Assembly: GCA_963082975.1 (NCBI GenBank)
Contig: OY720344.1
Span: forward strand, 91,642,538-91,706,537
Source of the DNA: Labia minor
Lineage: Eukaryota > Arthropoda > Insecta > Dermaptera > Spongiphoridae
Length of the DNA: 64,000 nucleotides
Direction of reading: 5' to 3'
Shown here: piece by piece, positions 32,638 to 44,681 of the stretch
Layout of the letters: the number at the start of each line of letters is the position of its first letter
Position numbering within the stretch: position 1 is the first letter of the stretch
Program-made: the position numbers and the translations under genes
The notes under the pieces: generated by a model
Seen by the model: the letters and a program-made list of their open reading frames with translations, nothing else
Databases searched by the model: none
Told to the model about the DNA's origin: nothing

Positions 32638-33682
32638 ATTTTTAAAACAGAAAAAAATCCATTACTTATATTTATTTATATATATATATTAATATTAATG
32701 CTTTTAAAAATAAAGCTTTTATATATCTAAAAACAAAAAGTGAGATAATTGAAAAGAATGGTTTGAGAGGTGAATGGATAAATAACAAAGTTATACATAT
32801 CCTGGATCATTTTTCATAAATTTAGAAATAGATAGAAAAAATTGCTAATTTATCTATAAAATATATATTATATATTATATATTATACTAAAGAATCAATC
32901 TTTGTCAAATTCAATAATTTAATATAATAATAAATTAATAATATCATAATCATTAATAATAAATTAATATATTAATAATGTTCGAAATTATAGCGGATAA
33001 AATGGACTGCTATTTTGATGGCTAATAAACTCAAAAAATATATTTCTTATAAGAAAAAATCTTAATTTATATTTATTTTATATTTATATGTAAGTAATCA
33101 TATTAAACTAGCATCTACATTTCTAAATCATATGAAGATTTTTAAGGTGCTATATATAGTATTGAAAAGGTATCATTTAAGTGTAAATAATTCTTGAAAT
33201 TGCTAGGATAATTATTAATTTTGTATTCATTGTCGAACATTACTTTAATTAATGTAAATCTCTGAATCGAAGTAGATATCAAATAAACATCACAGGGATT
33301 TCCATAAATCCATATAAAATGGTTTAAATCACATTAATTTTTGGCTATTTAAATATATAGTACATTAATCAGTCATTAAACAAAAAATATTCTTTATTAT
33401 CTGGTTTGGCTGATAATATTAATAAATTCGCGCGTTGATAATCCTCTTTTCTACTATTCTTATAATTTCACTTTTGTCTCTATTTATACATAGAAACTAT
33501 CAATAAATTTCTTTGTTTTAATTTAGATATAAAACATTTTATAAGAATTTATAAAAAGATGTGCGCTGTTCATTTGAGACTATTTTCTCTCCATTTATTT
33601 ATATATGTTCAACACAATGAATACAAAATTATTAATATTAATAGTAGCAATTGACAAACAAAATATTCATATATATAATTTT
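32638..33682. other. AT-rich non-coding DNA
   Basis: No gene or clear repeat is visible. Confidence 0.55.
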
Positions 33683-33998
33683 TTACCGACCGACGATAGT
33701 AAGGGAGGTATTGTTTTCACACCAAATTTCACATGTGGAGATTTTTACATATCTCCACGAATCATGCATTTTCTTAACAGAAAAAAGTATTTTTAGCATG
33801 ATGTCTGTCCGTCCGTCCGTCCGTCTGTCCGTCCGTCCGTATAGATGTGTACAGCCTGAACGGCTCAACCGATTTTGATGAAATTTGGTATATTTACTTA
33901 ATGCATCAGTGGGATGAATTGATCAACTTTTGGTGCAAATCCGGAAACCGGAAGTGGTAGTATTAGCGATCGACGATAGGAAGGGAAGGGTTATTTTT
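33683..33998 (+). mobile_element. Helentron-like element (HINE type), copy D, truncated
   Basis: The 5' part is present: TACCGACCGACGATAG, the conserved block with its dyad GTGGAGAT...ATCTCCAC, a (GTCC)n array at about 33803-33840, and the core to GGAAGGGAAGGG. It breaks off into T-rich DNA near 33998, and the 3' half with the stem-loop is missing. The short overlapping frames here are microsatellite artefacts. Confidence 0.82.
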
Positions 33999-34935
33999 TT
34001 TCTTTTTATTTATAATAATCAAATATCATTTAAATTATTTATTATGTCACTTAAAATAATTTAATATTATTAGATCAGATTTATTTAGAATAAGATATTC
34101 TTTAATTATCATGTTAAATGAATATTTAAGAATTAAAGAAAGAGAAATTGTTTTAAAAATATAAATAACATGTTAACAATTTCCAAGATAGAAAGCCAGA
34201 AAGATAATATATACTTAAAATGTTTGTAAGACTAATAAGATAAATAATTTGAAAGAACATCAATTTTAAAAAAAATACATAAAACATGCAGCCATTATAC
34301 GAACGTATTATACGTACGTATTAATGCAAGTATGGCCTGTGGATATAACATAATATATATGTCGTAATTTGATTAATTTGGAAGCGCTGGGTCTGACGTA
34401 GTTGCTGACGACATTTAAATTTACTATTTTTAATTAAGAAAAAACTAACAAAGATTATTTTTCCCGAGGCTGAAACCAATACATATCGATTATTCTTTAT
34501 AAAATTTATATATAGATAGATAGATAATTGCAAGAAAACAATAGTAGAATGGAGAATATTTATAATAATCTGAGAAGGCAATTTATTTAATATGCCAGAA
34601 CAGATGCGCAATATTCTTAAAACAATATTCTCTGTTGGTAAAGAATATATTTATTAAAAGAACAGAGTGATAGCTTGATGAACCAGGTACTTATTAAAAT
34701 AAGTTAACATTTCCATTTTTATTAATTAATCCCTATATTTGATGTTATATCTATTTAAAGATGAAGATTAAAATACATTTTTTATTTCTTTCTTTTTACA
34801 TGGCTGTTTTTTTTTCAGTTGTTTATATTATTATATTATTTCAACCAATAATTATTATTTATATGTATATGCCCATTAAGTTATAAGAAATAAAGTAAAT
34901 AATAATTGTGAGGGGAAAATTGAGTGGTGTATTTT
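33999..34935. other. AT-rich DNA with a small Helentron-like fragment
   Basis: At about 34421-34487 a minus-orientation fragment matches the region before the 3' end of the Helentron-like copies (ATTAAGAAAAAACTAACAAA, TTTTTCCCGAGG, AACCAATACAT). There is a GATA microsatellite near 34512-34526. No gene. Confidence 0.55.
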
Positions 34936-35115
34936 ATTTTAGACATTTTATCAACCCTCTCGAGTTGTTGAACTCCAGGAAATATGTGATAGTACTAATG
35001 GCGGTCACGTTTCCTGCTCTGCGTGTTATTGGGGTTAATAGATGCCCCATTAAGGATTAAGTCATCTTTTGTGACACGCGAAAATGTTTCCACTCATGGC
35101 GAAATGTTTGTTTGT
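34936..35115. other. Unique, less AT-rich block; candidate conserved non-coding DNA
   Basis: Balanced, non-repetitive sequence with no open frame. It includes GGTCACGTTTCCTG and GGGGTTAATAGATGCCCC (about 35030-35047; GGGG/CCCC dyad). Function unknown. Confidence 0.25.
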
Positions 35116-36184
35116 ATTCTAAACATTTAACATCAAATGGTTTATTAGATAGAGAGGTTTCTAAAAGAGTATAATAAAATCTTTTTTATTCGTTTCACTC
35201 CTTCCATTTTTTTTTTTTACTAGGTTGGCCAAATTGCTTTTTTGTACGATGCCTTTCAAGGTAATAACCCTGAGTCTTTTTAAAGAATATTAAAAATAAA
35301 TATTATTCCTAGGTTAAACAAAGTGTGTTACATTGTATGGTAAAAAGAAGCAATGCCTGAATCAAGAGGAGGCGGATGGGTGCAAGGCGCTTTTCCTGGT
35401 GGATTACGAGTGCCTTTTCCATAAATGAAAATATTTCTACTATATTCTAATATTTCGTATACCACCTCTCTCCCATTCCATCTTTTTTTTATTTAAAGCT
35501 CTCGTTATAAAAAAATATTCAAATTTTTCATCTAGTCTCATATTTTATGATAATTTTTTTTTTATTGTAGTTTATGTTTGCATCTCCTTGTGTTAATGTA
35601 ATTATTTGGTAGATACTGTCATTTAAATAAACAATTTATATAATATCTATATCTATATTATCGTAGGATTAATGCAATTTAGAAACATATATTATTATCT
35701 AGAATATAATCTGAAAATTTTGATTAATTCATCAATGAAACAATATTTATTTAAAGAATAGTTCGCTGAATAGAAACTAATCCATGTTATATTTATTTTG
35801 AATATAATCTTTTCCTCGTGAAATAATGTATCTAGTATTCTGTTTATGTTTATAATCCAATGAACGTGACAATCAAAATATAACCAACCTTTATAATTCA
35901 TTTATAATATTATTTTAAACATGATCTATGTTTAAATAAAATGTTATCTATTATATAGTTGGATAACTAATTAAAAATTCTATAATTTATAAGAGAAAAA
36001 ATAATAAAAAGTAATAAAAGTAATAAATATTATATCAAAAGGCATTATTAAAAAATTTTAAGAAAATTTATTATTTTACTTAAATTATTCAAATTTACAA
36101 TTTTTGATTTTTGGTTATTATTATGTGAATAATTTTTTTTCAGGTTTTTTCAGAATCAACAAGAAAATATAATAATAATAATAA
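35116..36184. other. AT-rich non-coding DNA
   Basis: A mariner-TIR-like phrase TAGGTTGGCCAAATTGC at 35221 has no partner. Otherwise nothing. Confidence 0.5.
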
Positions 36185-36668
36185 TAGTGTGTGTGTGTGT
36201 GTGTATGTATGTAGCTATGTAGACAAGATTACGCAAAAACGGTTTAAGCTATCATGGGCATTATTCAAAATTTGTAGTTTTCTATCAACTTTTGAGAAAT
36301 GTAGCTCAACCGGAAGAGGGCTATTACCTACAACGTTTTGATTTTTTTTCCTCTAAACTGATCGTAAAAATAAAGATATATGTTTGATAGTTTTTCACAT
36401 GATTAAAAATTGTATAAAACTGCTATATATATGTAATTTCAGCTTGATTGAATCGCTGAAAATACCGGAATTAATTTTTTAACACTACAAATCACGTGCC
36501 AACACGTCTTCGTGGTGCCATCAACAAAGAGCCAAAGACGCGCTGGTTTAATAAATATTATTTAGTAATTTTAATTTATAATTTATAATTAATTAAATTT
36601 AATTTAAATATAATATATGTTATTTAATCCAATTCAAATTGCAAGATAGTCGAGTGGAGACACTCCAG
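36185..36668 (+). repeat. Interspersed repeat family X, copy 2
   Basis: Matches 14646-15250 inverted. It starts near a TGTG/TATG microsatellite and GTAGACAAGATTACGCAAAA, runs through CATCAACAAAGAGCCAAA (about 36520) and AATAAATATTATTTA, and ends near GAGTGGAGACACTCC (about 36650), itself a short dyad. Non-coding. Confidence 0.75.
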
Positions 36669-36752
36669 CTTATATTTTTTTAAAAACAAATTGAAATTTT
36701 TTTAAAAAAGTCCTCCATATTGAAAAACTTGAATTAAGTACAAACATTATTT

Positions 36753-36951
36753 GAAATAATATAAATATAAAAAAAATTTATAAAATAACGTTTTTCCAAT
36801 GGACTAAAAAGAATAAAATCATTTTTCTATAAGCCTGAAAAAGTTTATGACTGAATTACTTCATATTCAACGAAGAACGTTGGCGCATTCAATGGATTAA
36901 AAACCATTGGAAAAACGTTATTTTATAAATTTTTTTATATTTATATTATTT
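36753..36951. mobile_element. MITE with near-perfect 50-bp inverted arms and 8-bp target duplication
   Basis: The left arm (36753-36802) and right arm (36904-36951/2) are inverted copies differing only in the length of one A-run. Both contain AACGTTTTTCCAATGG in mirrored orientation. A loop of about 100 bp separates them. CATTATTT flanks both sides (36745-36752 and 36952-36959). An 8-bp duplication suggests a hAT- or P-type source, but the family is not recognised. Confidence 0.82.
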
Positions 36952-37055
36952 CATTATTTTTAGTGCAATTTTAACATGATAAATTTATTTAATATAACAA
37001 GAGAATTAGAAAAGATGAAGTTATACGAAAATTTACAAATTGAATAAAACAAAAA

Positions 37056-37720
37056 ATAAGTTGACCTGTGGTCAGGTCCGAACCGACCGACGGTTTGAAA
37101 TAAATTAATTTCCAGCTACAGAAACAATTTCAAATAATTTTAATATATCTATTAATGTAATAAAAACAGATATGGATATAACATAAATATTTTTAATTTT
37201 ATTTTATTTATAATATATAGCTGGGGTAGCCGGCGTTGCCGGCGTTACCCGAGGCTGTGACGTCATGAAGGGCTGGGTGACGTCATATAATTTTAAATTA
37301 AGAAAAACATAATGAAGATGATTTTTCCCGAGGATAATACCAATACATTCGTGGTGATATGTAAAAAAATCTCCTTATGTGAAATTTGGTGCGAAAATAA
37401 CCCTTCCCTTCTTATCGTCGATCGCTAATACTACCACTTCCGGTTTCCGGATTTGCACCAAAAGTTGATCAATTCATCCCACTGATGCATTAAGTAAATA
37501 TACCAAATTTCATCAAAATCCGTTAAGCCGTTCAGGCTGTACACATCTATACGGACGGACAGACGGACGGACGGACAGACGGACGGACAGACGGACAGAC
37601 ATCATGCTAAAAATACTTTTTTCTGTTAAGAAAATGCATGATTCGTGGAGATATGTAAAAATCTCCACATGTGAAATTTGGTGTGAAAACAATACCTCCC
37701 TTACTATCGTCGGTCGGTAA
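37056..37720 (-). mobile_element. Helentron-like element (HINE type), copy E, full length
   Basis: Reads as copy A on the plus strand. It has AAGTTGACCTG with the terminal stem-loop (37062-37077, one mismatch), GAACCGACCGACGG, a GGAC/AGAC array near 37552-37605, and the closing CGTCGGTCGGTAA. About 665 bp with both ends present. It carries both head-like blocks described for this family. Non-coding. Confidence 0.87.
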
Positions 37721-37961
37721 ATATATTAATATTCTAAAATTGATTTTATGTATTTATGTTAAGTAAATGTTGTTATTTAATTATAATTATTATATTATAT
37801 TTATAAATAAATAATTTTTATTAATATGAGATTTTATAAATGTATATATATAAATATATACATTAATATATATATATATATATATATATAAATGTATATT
37901 TTATAAATATATTCCCAAAAAAGAGCAGTTGGCAACCCTATCTAAAAGATATTTAATTTAA

Positions 37962-37998
<37 letters not shown>

Positions 37999-38110
37999 TT
38001 AACTTGTTATACAATATACAATTGTTTTTTTTAATTTTTTTTATTAAAAAATTATTTTAAAAATTATATACATAAATGATAATTATAAAAAAAAGAAAAA
38101 CTTTTTTGAT
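37721..38110. other. AT-rich DNA with two (TA)n arrays
   Basis: TA arrays at about 37866-37890 and 37967-37994. No gene. Confidence 0.6.
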
Positions 38111-38560
38111 TTTATTAATAATGAATAAATTGTGTCCATTGATTTGATTTACGGGATATGATTGGCGCCTCGATAAAAGATCTCTTTGGCTGTTCCAGAA
38201 GCAGCATGATCAGAGGGCACGTGTCTGTGCAGGTGGGCATGTGGAGCCACGCGGCAGCGCAAATCAAGAGGGTTGTGGGGCGGAGGGGTGGACCAGGGTC
38301 GGGTCGATGCGATGGCGTACGCCGCAGCGCTGCAGCGTGTTTTGTTTCGGGGCCAGCAACCATCCCCTGTCTCCTCCATCCACCCAGTCCCAACCCAGTT
38401 TTCATCTTAGGGGAACGTTTGGCCTCCCCTTCCACCCCATAACACAACTTACCCCAAGACGACAGCCCCATCGGAATCATAGAGTGAGTGATTCGTGCAT
38501 TTCAAGCATCCCAAAACAGAGCCTTAAAGGAAAACGTAACTTCCCGTATTTTCTCCAAAT
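38111..38560. other. GC-rich, CpG-containing island; candidate promoter, non-coding exon or conserved element
   Basis: An abrupt switch to GC-rich, non-repetitive sequence with many CpGs (GCGATGGCGTACGCCGCAGC near 38310) and a CACGTG E-box (38219-38224). Overlapping open frames of 76-121 codons exist on both strands, which is what a GC-rich stretch gives by chance, and none has a recognisable domain. A donor-like A|GTGAGT occurs at 38484. A host promoter or first exon is plausible. Not provable here. Confidence 0.45.
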
Positions 38561-39869
38561 ATATTTCTTATTTGGATTACTATATTATATTAGCATATAA
38601 TTTAATACTATTAACATTATTATTAGTACTAATTTACGATAATAGTTCAAATAAAATTAATTAATTATATAAAAATAAATGTCAATGTTAACTAATAATA
38701 GTATATTTAGAAATAAATAATATACGTACGGGTATATCCAATGTAATTTATATTTATATATATAATCTCCCAATATAAATTTCATTTAATATTTCATCTA
38801 ATAATATCTGATATCATATAATCCCAATAGGATTCAATTTAATATGGAATTTAATCTCTGAGGAATTAAAAAAAAATATAATTCATAGAATTTCAACATA
38901 TCAACTAAATTTCCAAACGGGGTATTTGTAATTAAATGTTATTGTGGAATTGTGAAAGGAGAGGGTGAGACGAAAACCAAAAAAAAAAAAAAAAATCAAG
39001 AAAGGAGAGAATTTTCTATCCACGTTTGGTCAGTGGAGTTATTTATGGCTCTCTCTCACTATACTATATTAAATGATGTTCTAATTAAGCTTTCAAATCA
39101 AACGTGCACCAACATGAAGAGTGGAATGGAATGGAAGAGACTGTTTGGGATAGAGACTCCCCGAATCGAAAAATGATCATTCATTTTCGAAATAAACATG
39201 AGAAAATATTTCACAACCACATTTATAGATAAACTTATATAATTAAATTTGGATAATCAATTTCAAATGAATAATATGAATTTGTTTTGTTTTTTTTGGA
39301 GAAGAAAATAATTTATTGAAAGGGAAACGTCAGTCAAGAACATAGATATTTAACAAATTTTAGATTAATAGTTTCCTACAGATAGATATCGAATCTTGTT
39401 AAATCAAGAAAAATAGGAATGTCAAACTTTATGATAAAACTTTTAAAGAATAATGAAACTTAACAATATTTTTATGGTAGTTTTTTTTTTTAAATTCAGG
39501 TCAAAGTTTTACAGCAAATTTATTTTAGAGGTTTTTTTTTGCTTTAAACATGACATATTAAAATAAGAAACAAAACAAACCTAGAACATTTAGATATGAA
39601 GCAGATAGGAGTAGGAATAGCATGCAACGTGTGGAAAATTAAATACTGGTCTTGTGGAAGATGTTAGGTTGAGATTGCCTAATCCCTAATCCTCAATTGA
39701 AGATTTATATATATACGAGCTATTTTATTGGTCAAAATGAACTTAAGTTCTAATGATTTATAAAACTATAAAATAAAAACAATTTCGCCTCTTAGTTTTC
39801 AATTTTTTTTTTAATGTGAAGTAGTTATATTAAAATAATCTCTAATTACCCTTGTTTAACCATAATAAT
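38561..39869. other. AT-rich non-coding DNA
   Basis: No gene is visible. There is an A-run at about 38979-38995. Confidence 0.55.
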
Positions 39870-40290
39870 TATTGAAATTATATAAATATTGGAAGACGCC
39901 TAGGATCTTGGTTAACTGTGTTAGCTTAAAGTTCAATAATGTAAACATTCCAAACATACTCCAAGTAAAATACCTAGGGTTGCAACTGGATAATTATCTA
40001 TATTTTAACAACCACATACACAATCAATTATTGAAAGCAAATTCATCATTTATAAAACATAAAGCATTATTCTATAACAAATTCCTTAACCCCAGGATAT
40101 AACAATCATTTTCTTCAATATAAATGCTTCTACAATGGAGGCAATTAGAATATCCGAAAGGAAATGCACCGGGCATGCTCCGTTCGAGCAAAACAGAATA
40201 TCTTCATAATATAAATGCAAAAATATATGAAGAAACAAATATTAACAGGTTTCATACTTCCAGAAGCATTTATATGCTGTTAAAGCCTCT
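39870..40290 (+). mobile_element. Jockey-like LINE fragment (end of reverse-transcriptase ORF)
   Basis: The plus-strand frame 39872-40102 encodes SLKFNNVNIPNILQVKYLGL, then QLDNYLYFNNHI, the 'VKYLGxxLDxxLxFxxHI' stretch after the polymerase palm in Jockey-type LINEs. After a stop, MEAIRISERKC and then, in another frame, GMLRSSKTEYLHNINAKIYE match the following ErkCLR...ylhNxxiY segment. At least one stop and one frameshift make it inactive. A likely 3' untranslated tail, with tandem-like TTGCTATT/TTGCCATT phrases, continues to about 40700. Confidence 0.65.
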
Positions 40291-41639
40291 CCCTGATTTA
40301 GATTTATTTATTTTAATATCAATTTATTTTTATATAATTTTTATAAATTTTTTCTTTTATATATATTTTTTGGTATATTTATATACAAACACGTGGTCAT
40401 ATTGTTTTGTAGCTAAGTTGACTATGCAAAAGGGTCACATGACGCCTTACAGCCAATCACCTTGCTGCATTTAGTTGATGTTAGCCAAGGGCTTCTCCCT
40501 TGGCATGAAGATTTGATCCCTACCCATTTGCTATTTGGACTTGCTATTGTTTAGATGCTTGTGGCTTTTTAGCTGTGAATTTGCCATTTTTTTTTTAGAT
40601 TTGTTGTTAACCACGTTCTTGGTAAACTGTTTTGAGTTATTATTATTGTTATTTTTTTTTGTAAACTTGTTTTGTTTTAGCTGAGCATTAGCTAGCATTT
40701 ATTCCTTTTTATTTTTATATTTAATTTGTAAATTCTAAGGATTATCTCCTTTAATTTTTTATATCAATTTCATTTTTTATTTTTACTTTATATTAATTTT
40801 TCTTTGATTAAATATATTATAACGTGGCAACGAACACTTTTCTTTTATTTAGAAAAAAGTGAACCTAATCTTTCCTTTGCAGATCCATATGTTAGCATCG
40901 GATATTTTGATTAATTTGATTTGTTATTATTTCTTTCCGATTTTGGTTCTCCAAGGCGAATAGTCAAACGTACTGCACTCTTTGGTGAAATTTATTTTAC
41001 GGTCCCTTTCCCAAATAATTTTATTTTACTCCCCGTGTGAAAGAGTTGAGAATTCTTTTTAACTCCTTCACTAGTGGCACAGGTGATCCGACAGGCTCAA
41101 CAATATTTTATTTTGTTTCGGCTTGTCCATATGCTTAGATCACACAAATCTATCACAAATTGACTAATAAACATACTTTTTTAAACTAAGCTAAACTAAA
41201 TTTAACTGTGTTAACCCACATTTTTGTGGATCCAAACCCCGGGCCTGGCAATGGGATTTTCTCTAGCTGGGGTTTATGGGAGAGAACCCAGCCTCCGATC
41301 AAGAAAATCAAGATAGGTTGATAGCGCCGGTTCTACTGATCATAGAAGACATAATGAATATAATCGACTCGATAGGACTGTCCTTGTAAAAGATGTACAA
41401 GTCAGAGGATTTATTTTATAAATATAGAAAATAAATTTTTAAACTAAAATTAAAAATAACAAACATTAATTTCATAAAACCCTTTACAAAATTATCTTTT
41501 GAATGTTGTTTTTATAAAATTAAAATTAATAGAGGACTACAAATCGTCGAGAAACTATAAGAAAATTAAATCAAAATCAAAATCAGTTATCTTTGTTTTC
41601 TCCAAAAACATTTCGTTCCCTGGTCAGAATCTTCTTCAA
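40291..41639. other. LINE 3' tail and unrecognised DNA
   Basis: 40291-40700 probably belongs to the Jockey-like fragment. 40800-41150 and 41215-41405 are less AT-rich and unrecognised. The second has a weak B-box-like GGTTTGGATCC on the minus strand (about 41223-41233), hinting at another old SINE. Confidence 0.35.
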
Positions 41640-41783
41640 GGACCTAAATGATTAGTCCCAAAAACGTTTTTAGAACCAAATTAAAAAAAATCGGAAATGA
41701 TTAAGAGCCTCATAATCTCATGGCACACTTTAGAAAATCTCGCGGCACACTAAAGTACCGCGGGACAGTGGTTGAGAATCACT
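41640..41783 (-). mobile_element. End of a hAT-type element
   Basis: Reading inward on the minus strand from 41783, CAGTGATTCTCAACCACTG is followed by CCCGCGGTACTTTAGTG, the typical start of many hAT MITEs. Two GGCACACTTTAG/GGCACACTAAAG phrases form a sub-terminal repeat. The opposite end was not found, so this is a truncated or diverged copy. Confidence 0.6.
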
Positions 41784-42324
41784 GACCTAAACGTTGACAA
41801 TTCACATCCTTACTGTCCACCGATTTTCAGTTCTTTATATATTTTAATTATCCAACATTATATTATTATAAAATTTTAACCAATTATTTGAAAATAGAAT
41901 CAATGTCAATAGAATAATTTCAAGAGATACATGCAAACTTAGTTGAAAAGTTTGATGTTATTTAAAAATACATTCCGTTAAAATATTATGGTAGAGAATG
42001 TTATATATATGTATATTGGTTATAAAATTAAGTACGTATTGAGTAAACAACATAAATGAAAAATTCATGGCTAGAAGTTTATCATCTCTTCTTATTAAGA
42101 TCATAAAATTAGAATTTAGGGTCCATTGGATTTACATATAAATTATATAGGAGAAAGATGGTGTTTTAGATACTTTTAGATGATCATTTGAATGAGATTT
42201 CAATTTATTTCATTGCTTCTTATAATAGTTTCTGATTTTTACTCTAATGAAAATATATTTAGTTGTAGTACAATACATAGATAAAACAAAAGTTTACCTT
42301 ACTCATCTATGATTTTAGAATCTT
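41784..42324. other. AT-rich spacer
   Basis: No feature recognised. Confidence 0.5.
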
Positions 42325-42613
42325 ATTACCAACCGACGATAGGAAGGGAAGGTATTGTTTTCACACCAAATTTCGCATGTGAGATTTGTACATATCTCCA
42401 CGAATCATGCATTTTGTTAACAGAAAAAAGTATTTTTAGCATGATATCTGTCCGTCCGTCGGTCTGTATATCCATCCGTCTGTCATTGTGTGTCCGTATA
42501 GACATGAACAGCTCAACGGATTTTGATAAAATTTAGTATATTTTCTTAATACATCAGTATCTTGAATTCATTAACTTATGGTGTATATCCGGAAATTGGA
42601 AGTGAAAGTTTAC
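42325..42613 (+). mobile_element. Helentron-like element (HINE type), copy F, truncated and diverged
   Basis: TACCAACCGACGATAGG, the conserved block, a short degenerate GTCC/GTCT array (42448-42500) and part of the core (CAGCTCAACGGATTTTGAT...) are present. The 3' half is missing. It is the most diverged of the long copies, so probably the oldest. Confidence 0.78.
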
Positions 42614-42780
42614 AAAGTATTAATTTTATATTCATTGTCAGAAAATATTTCACTTAAAATATTGTAGTGATAAATTATTTATTAATTAATCTTAAAATAA
42701 AGACCTAGATAATATATTTTAGTCATTTTAATTCAAGTTTTAAAAATATTTTTTTTAATACTTTATATATATATACTAGC
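42614..42780. other. AT-rich spacer
   Basis: Short AT-rich stretch with a small TA run. Confidence 0.4.
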
Positions 42781-42781
42781 T

Positions 42782-43480
42782 GCTCCGAGCTCTCCACACC
42801 TAGACGGGGGCTCCGCCCCCTGTACCCCCGAGTGTCCCTATTCTGAGCTATAACCATCTAACTCCTACCCTGTCCCATCTCTCTTACGTCCCTTCCTACA
42901 CGTCCTTGGTCTTCCAAGCGGACGTTTTCCAATCCAATATCTTTTTCCTCTCCCATTCTAGCCACGTCCCCTGCCTATCGCAGCTTTTTCGCTTTTATAA
43001 CCCTAACTATTTCTGAAGATGCATAGAGGTCATGCAATTCCTCGATATGCAGTCTCCGCCATTCCCCGGTGACCTCATCTTTCTTTGGCCAATAAATCCT
43101 GGAAAGAATACTCTGAAACTACTCTCATCTCCCAGGGTCATAGACCTTGCGTCCCACCCATATAATACAACAGGCAAAATAATTGGTTTATATATTTTAA
43201 TTGTGATTCCTTTTGATAATAATTTTGATGAGATAAGCCTCCTTACTGCATGATAACAGGCGTTTCCCGATTACAACCTCGATTTAAATTCTTCTCAAAT
43301 ATTATTATCCTTCGTGATTACATTCAATTTTTCTACATATTCAAATTCTACATTTTGTATATAGATTTTGTTACTAAATATTTTTTCTTATCACTATTAA
43401 TTTCATTCTGAATTAGAAGAAAATTATAAATTACCTCCTCTTCCAGCCCATTTACCTATCCAGGCATCTTAATTTCTTAA
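42782..43480 (-). mobile_element. LINE 3' fragment, family L-alpha, copy 4 (longest)
   Basis: Read on the minus strand from about 43400 down: GNACYHAVRRLISSKLLSK, IYKPIILPVVLYGWDARSMT, DEVTGEWRRLHIEELHDLYA, IVRVIKAKKLR, stop, AGDVARMGEEK, then VGRDVREMGQGRS and AQNRDT. This is the post-polymerase C-terminal region of the same LINE family as at 19217, 19590 and 26580. Few interruptions remain, so it is the best guide to the family. The catalytic polymerase domain and endonuclease are absent (5'-truncated). Confidence 0.82.
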
Positions 43481-43529
43481 CACTTCGTTTTTTTTAAATT
43501 TAAAATAGAAAGAGAGAAATAGTGTTAAA

Positions 43530-44681
43530 TTATATTTGAATGGTCTATTATATTCTATTATTATATATCAGTATTTTTTTCTGAATTTAATACCAAATTG
43601 ATTTTCAAAATTTTCCATTCGTTATGCATATGATTAATAACATGTGTTAAAATTTAAAAAAATTCAAATATTCTAATTTTTTAATTTTATATACAATTGA
43701 ATATTATTTTTTATTAATATCATATCAAAAAAGAGAATTTATTAAAAATTAAAAATAAAAAAAGAAGCCTATTAATAAAAAAATATAATAGAATACAATA
43801 ATTTTGATTTAAAACAAATTTTAATTTAAAAAAAAATACTCAATATAAAAAAGACATGAATTTAAAACATCTCGTTTATATCATTTGTCTAAAAAATCAT
43901 ATTTTAATTTTATATAACCAAGAAATCATTTTTGCACTTAAAATATATTTGTAATAATAATTGATACAAAATCAAAAATAATATAATTTAGTTATTTTAA
44001 TTTACGTTTTGAAAATATTTTTGTATTCATAAAACATTAAAAATAATATATTCTGTGTTTTTTAACCTTTCCCTTTCAAATAGAAAAGAAGAAATATTCA
44101 AATATATAGAAAGAATAAATAAAAATTAAGTTATATATGATCTAAATATTTTATTAAATAAATTAAAATGAGAACTTTTAGAATAAATTATTTAATTGAA
44201 TTGATAGCGCAATTTTGTAAATTAAACCACATATTGATATTTGTTATTGTAAATTTATTCAAAAAATACAAAAATATACACAACGTTTCGATTGCAGAAG
44301 TAGCAAATATTAATATGTGGTTTAATTTACAAAATTCCGTTATAAATAAAAACAACCACCAAAGCTTTAATAATTTAATATAATTGAATTGATATTTGAA
44401 TATTAGAATTTAAAATAAAAAGTGAAATATTACAATAATTTTTAAATTCTGAGCAAATGTCAAATTATCGCCAGCAGCGCCTCTATGATCTAGTATGGTA
44501 ACTAAACTATTTTTAATTAATTAGCACCCCTGGACACACCTTAGCAATTAGCGGTTTAATAAAAGAAGTCTGACATGCCCTGAGACCTACTGAATATGCA
44601 TAAAAAATTTCATAAGAATCGGTTCAGCCGTTTCGGAGGAGTATCATTTCAAAGTTTTGTGACACGAGAATTTTATATATA

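Noticed and set aside
33651-33878. Short frames with RTD/GRTD or SVRPSV repeats
   Set aside because: They are direct translations of the GTCY microsatellite and conserved blocks of a Helentron-like copy. The same artefact appears at 23149-23391 and 42309-42536.
35221-35250. Mariner-like terminus TAGGTTGGCCAAATTGC
   Set aside because: No inverted partner or transposase was found nearby; a single short end is not enough.
38115-38600. Four overlapping open frames of 76-121 codons on both strands in the GC-rich island
   Set aside because: GC-rich DNA lacks stop codons by composition. The frames overlap on both strands and none has a domain, signal peptide or plausible codon pattern, so I annotated the island rather than a gene.
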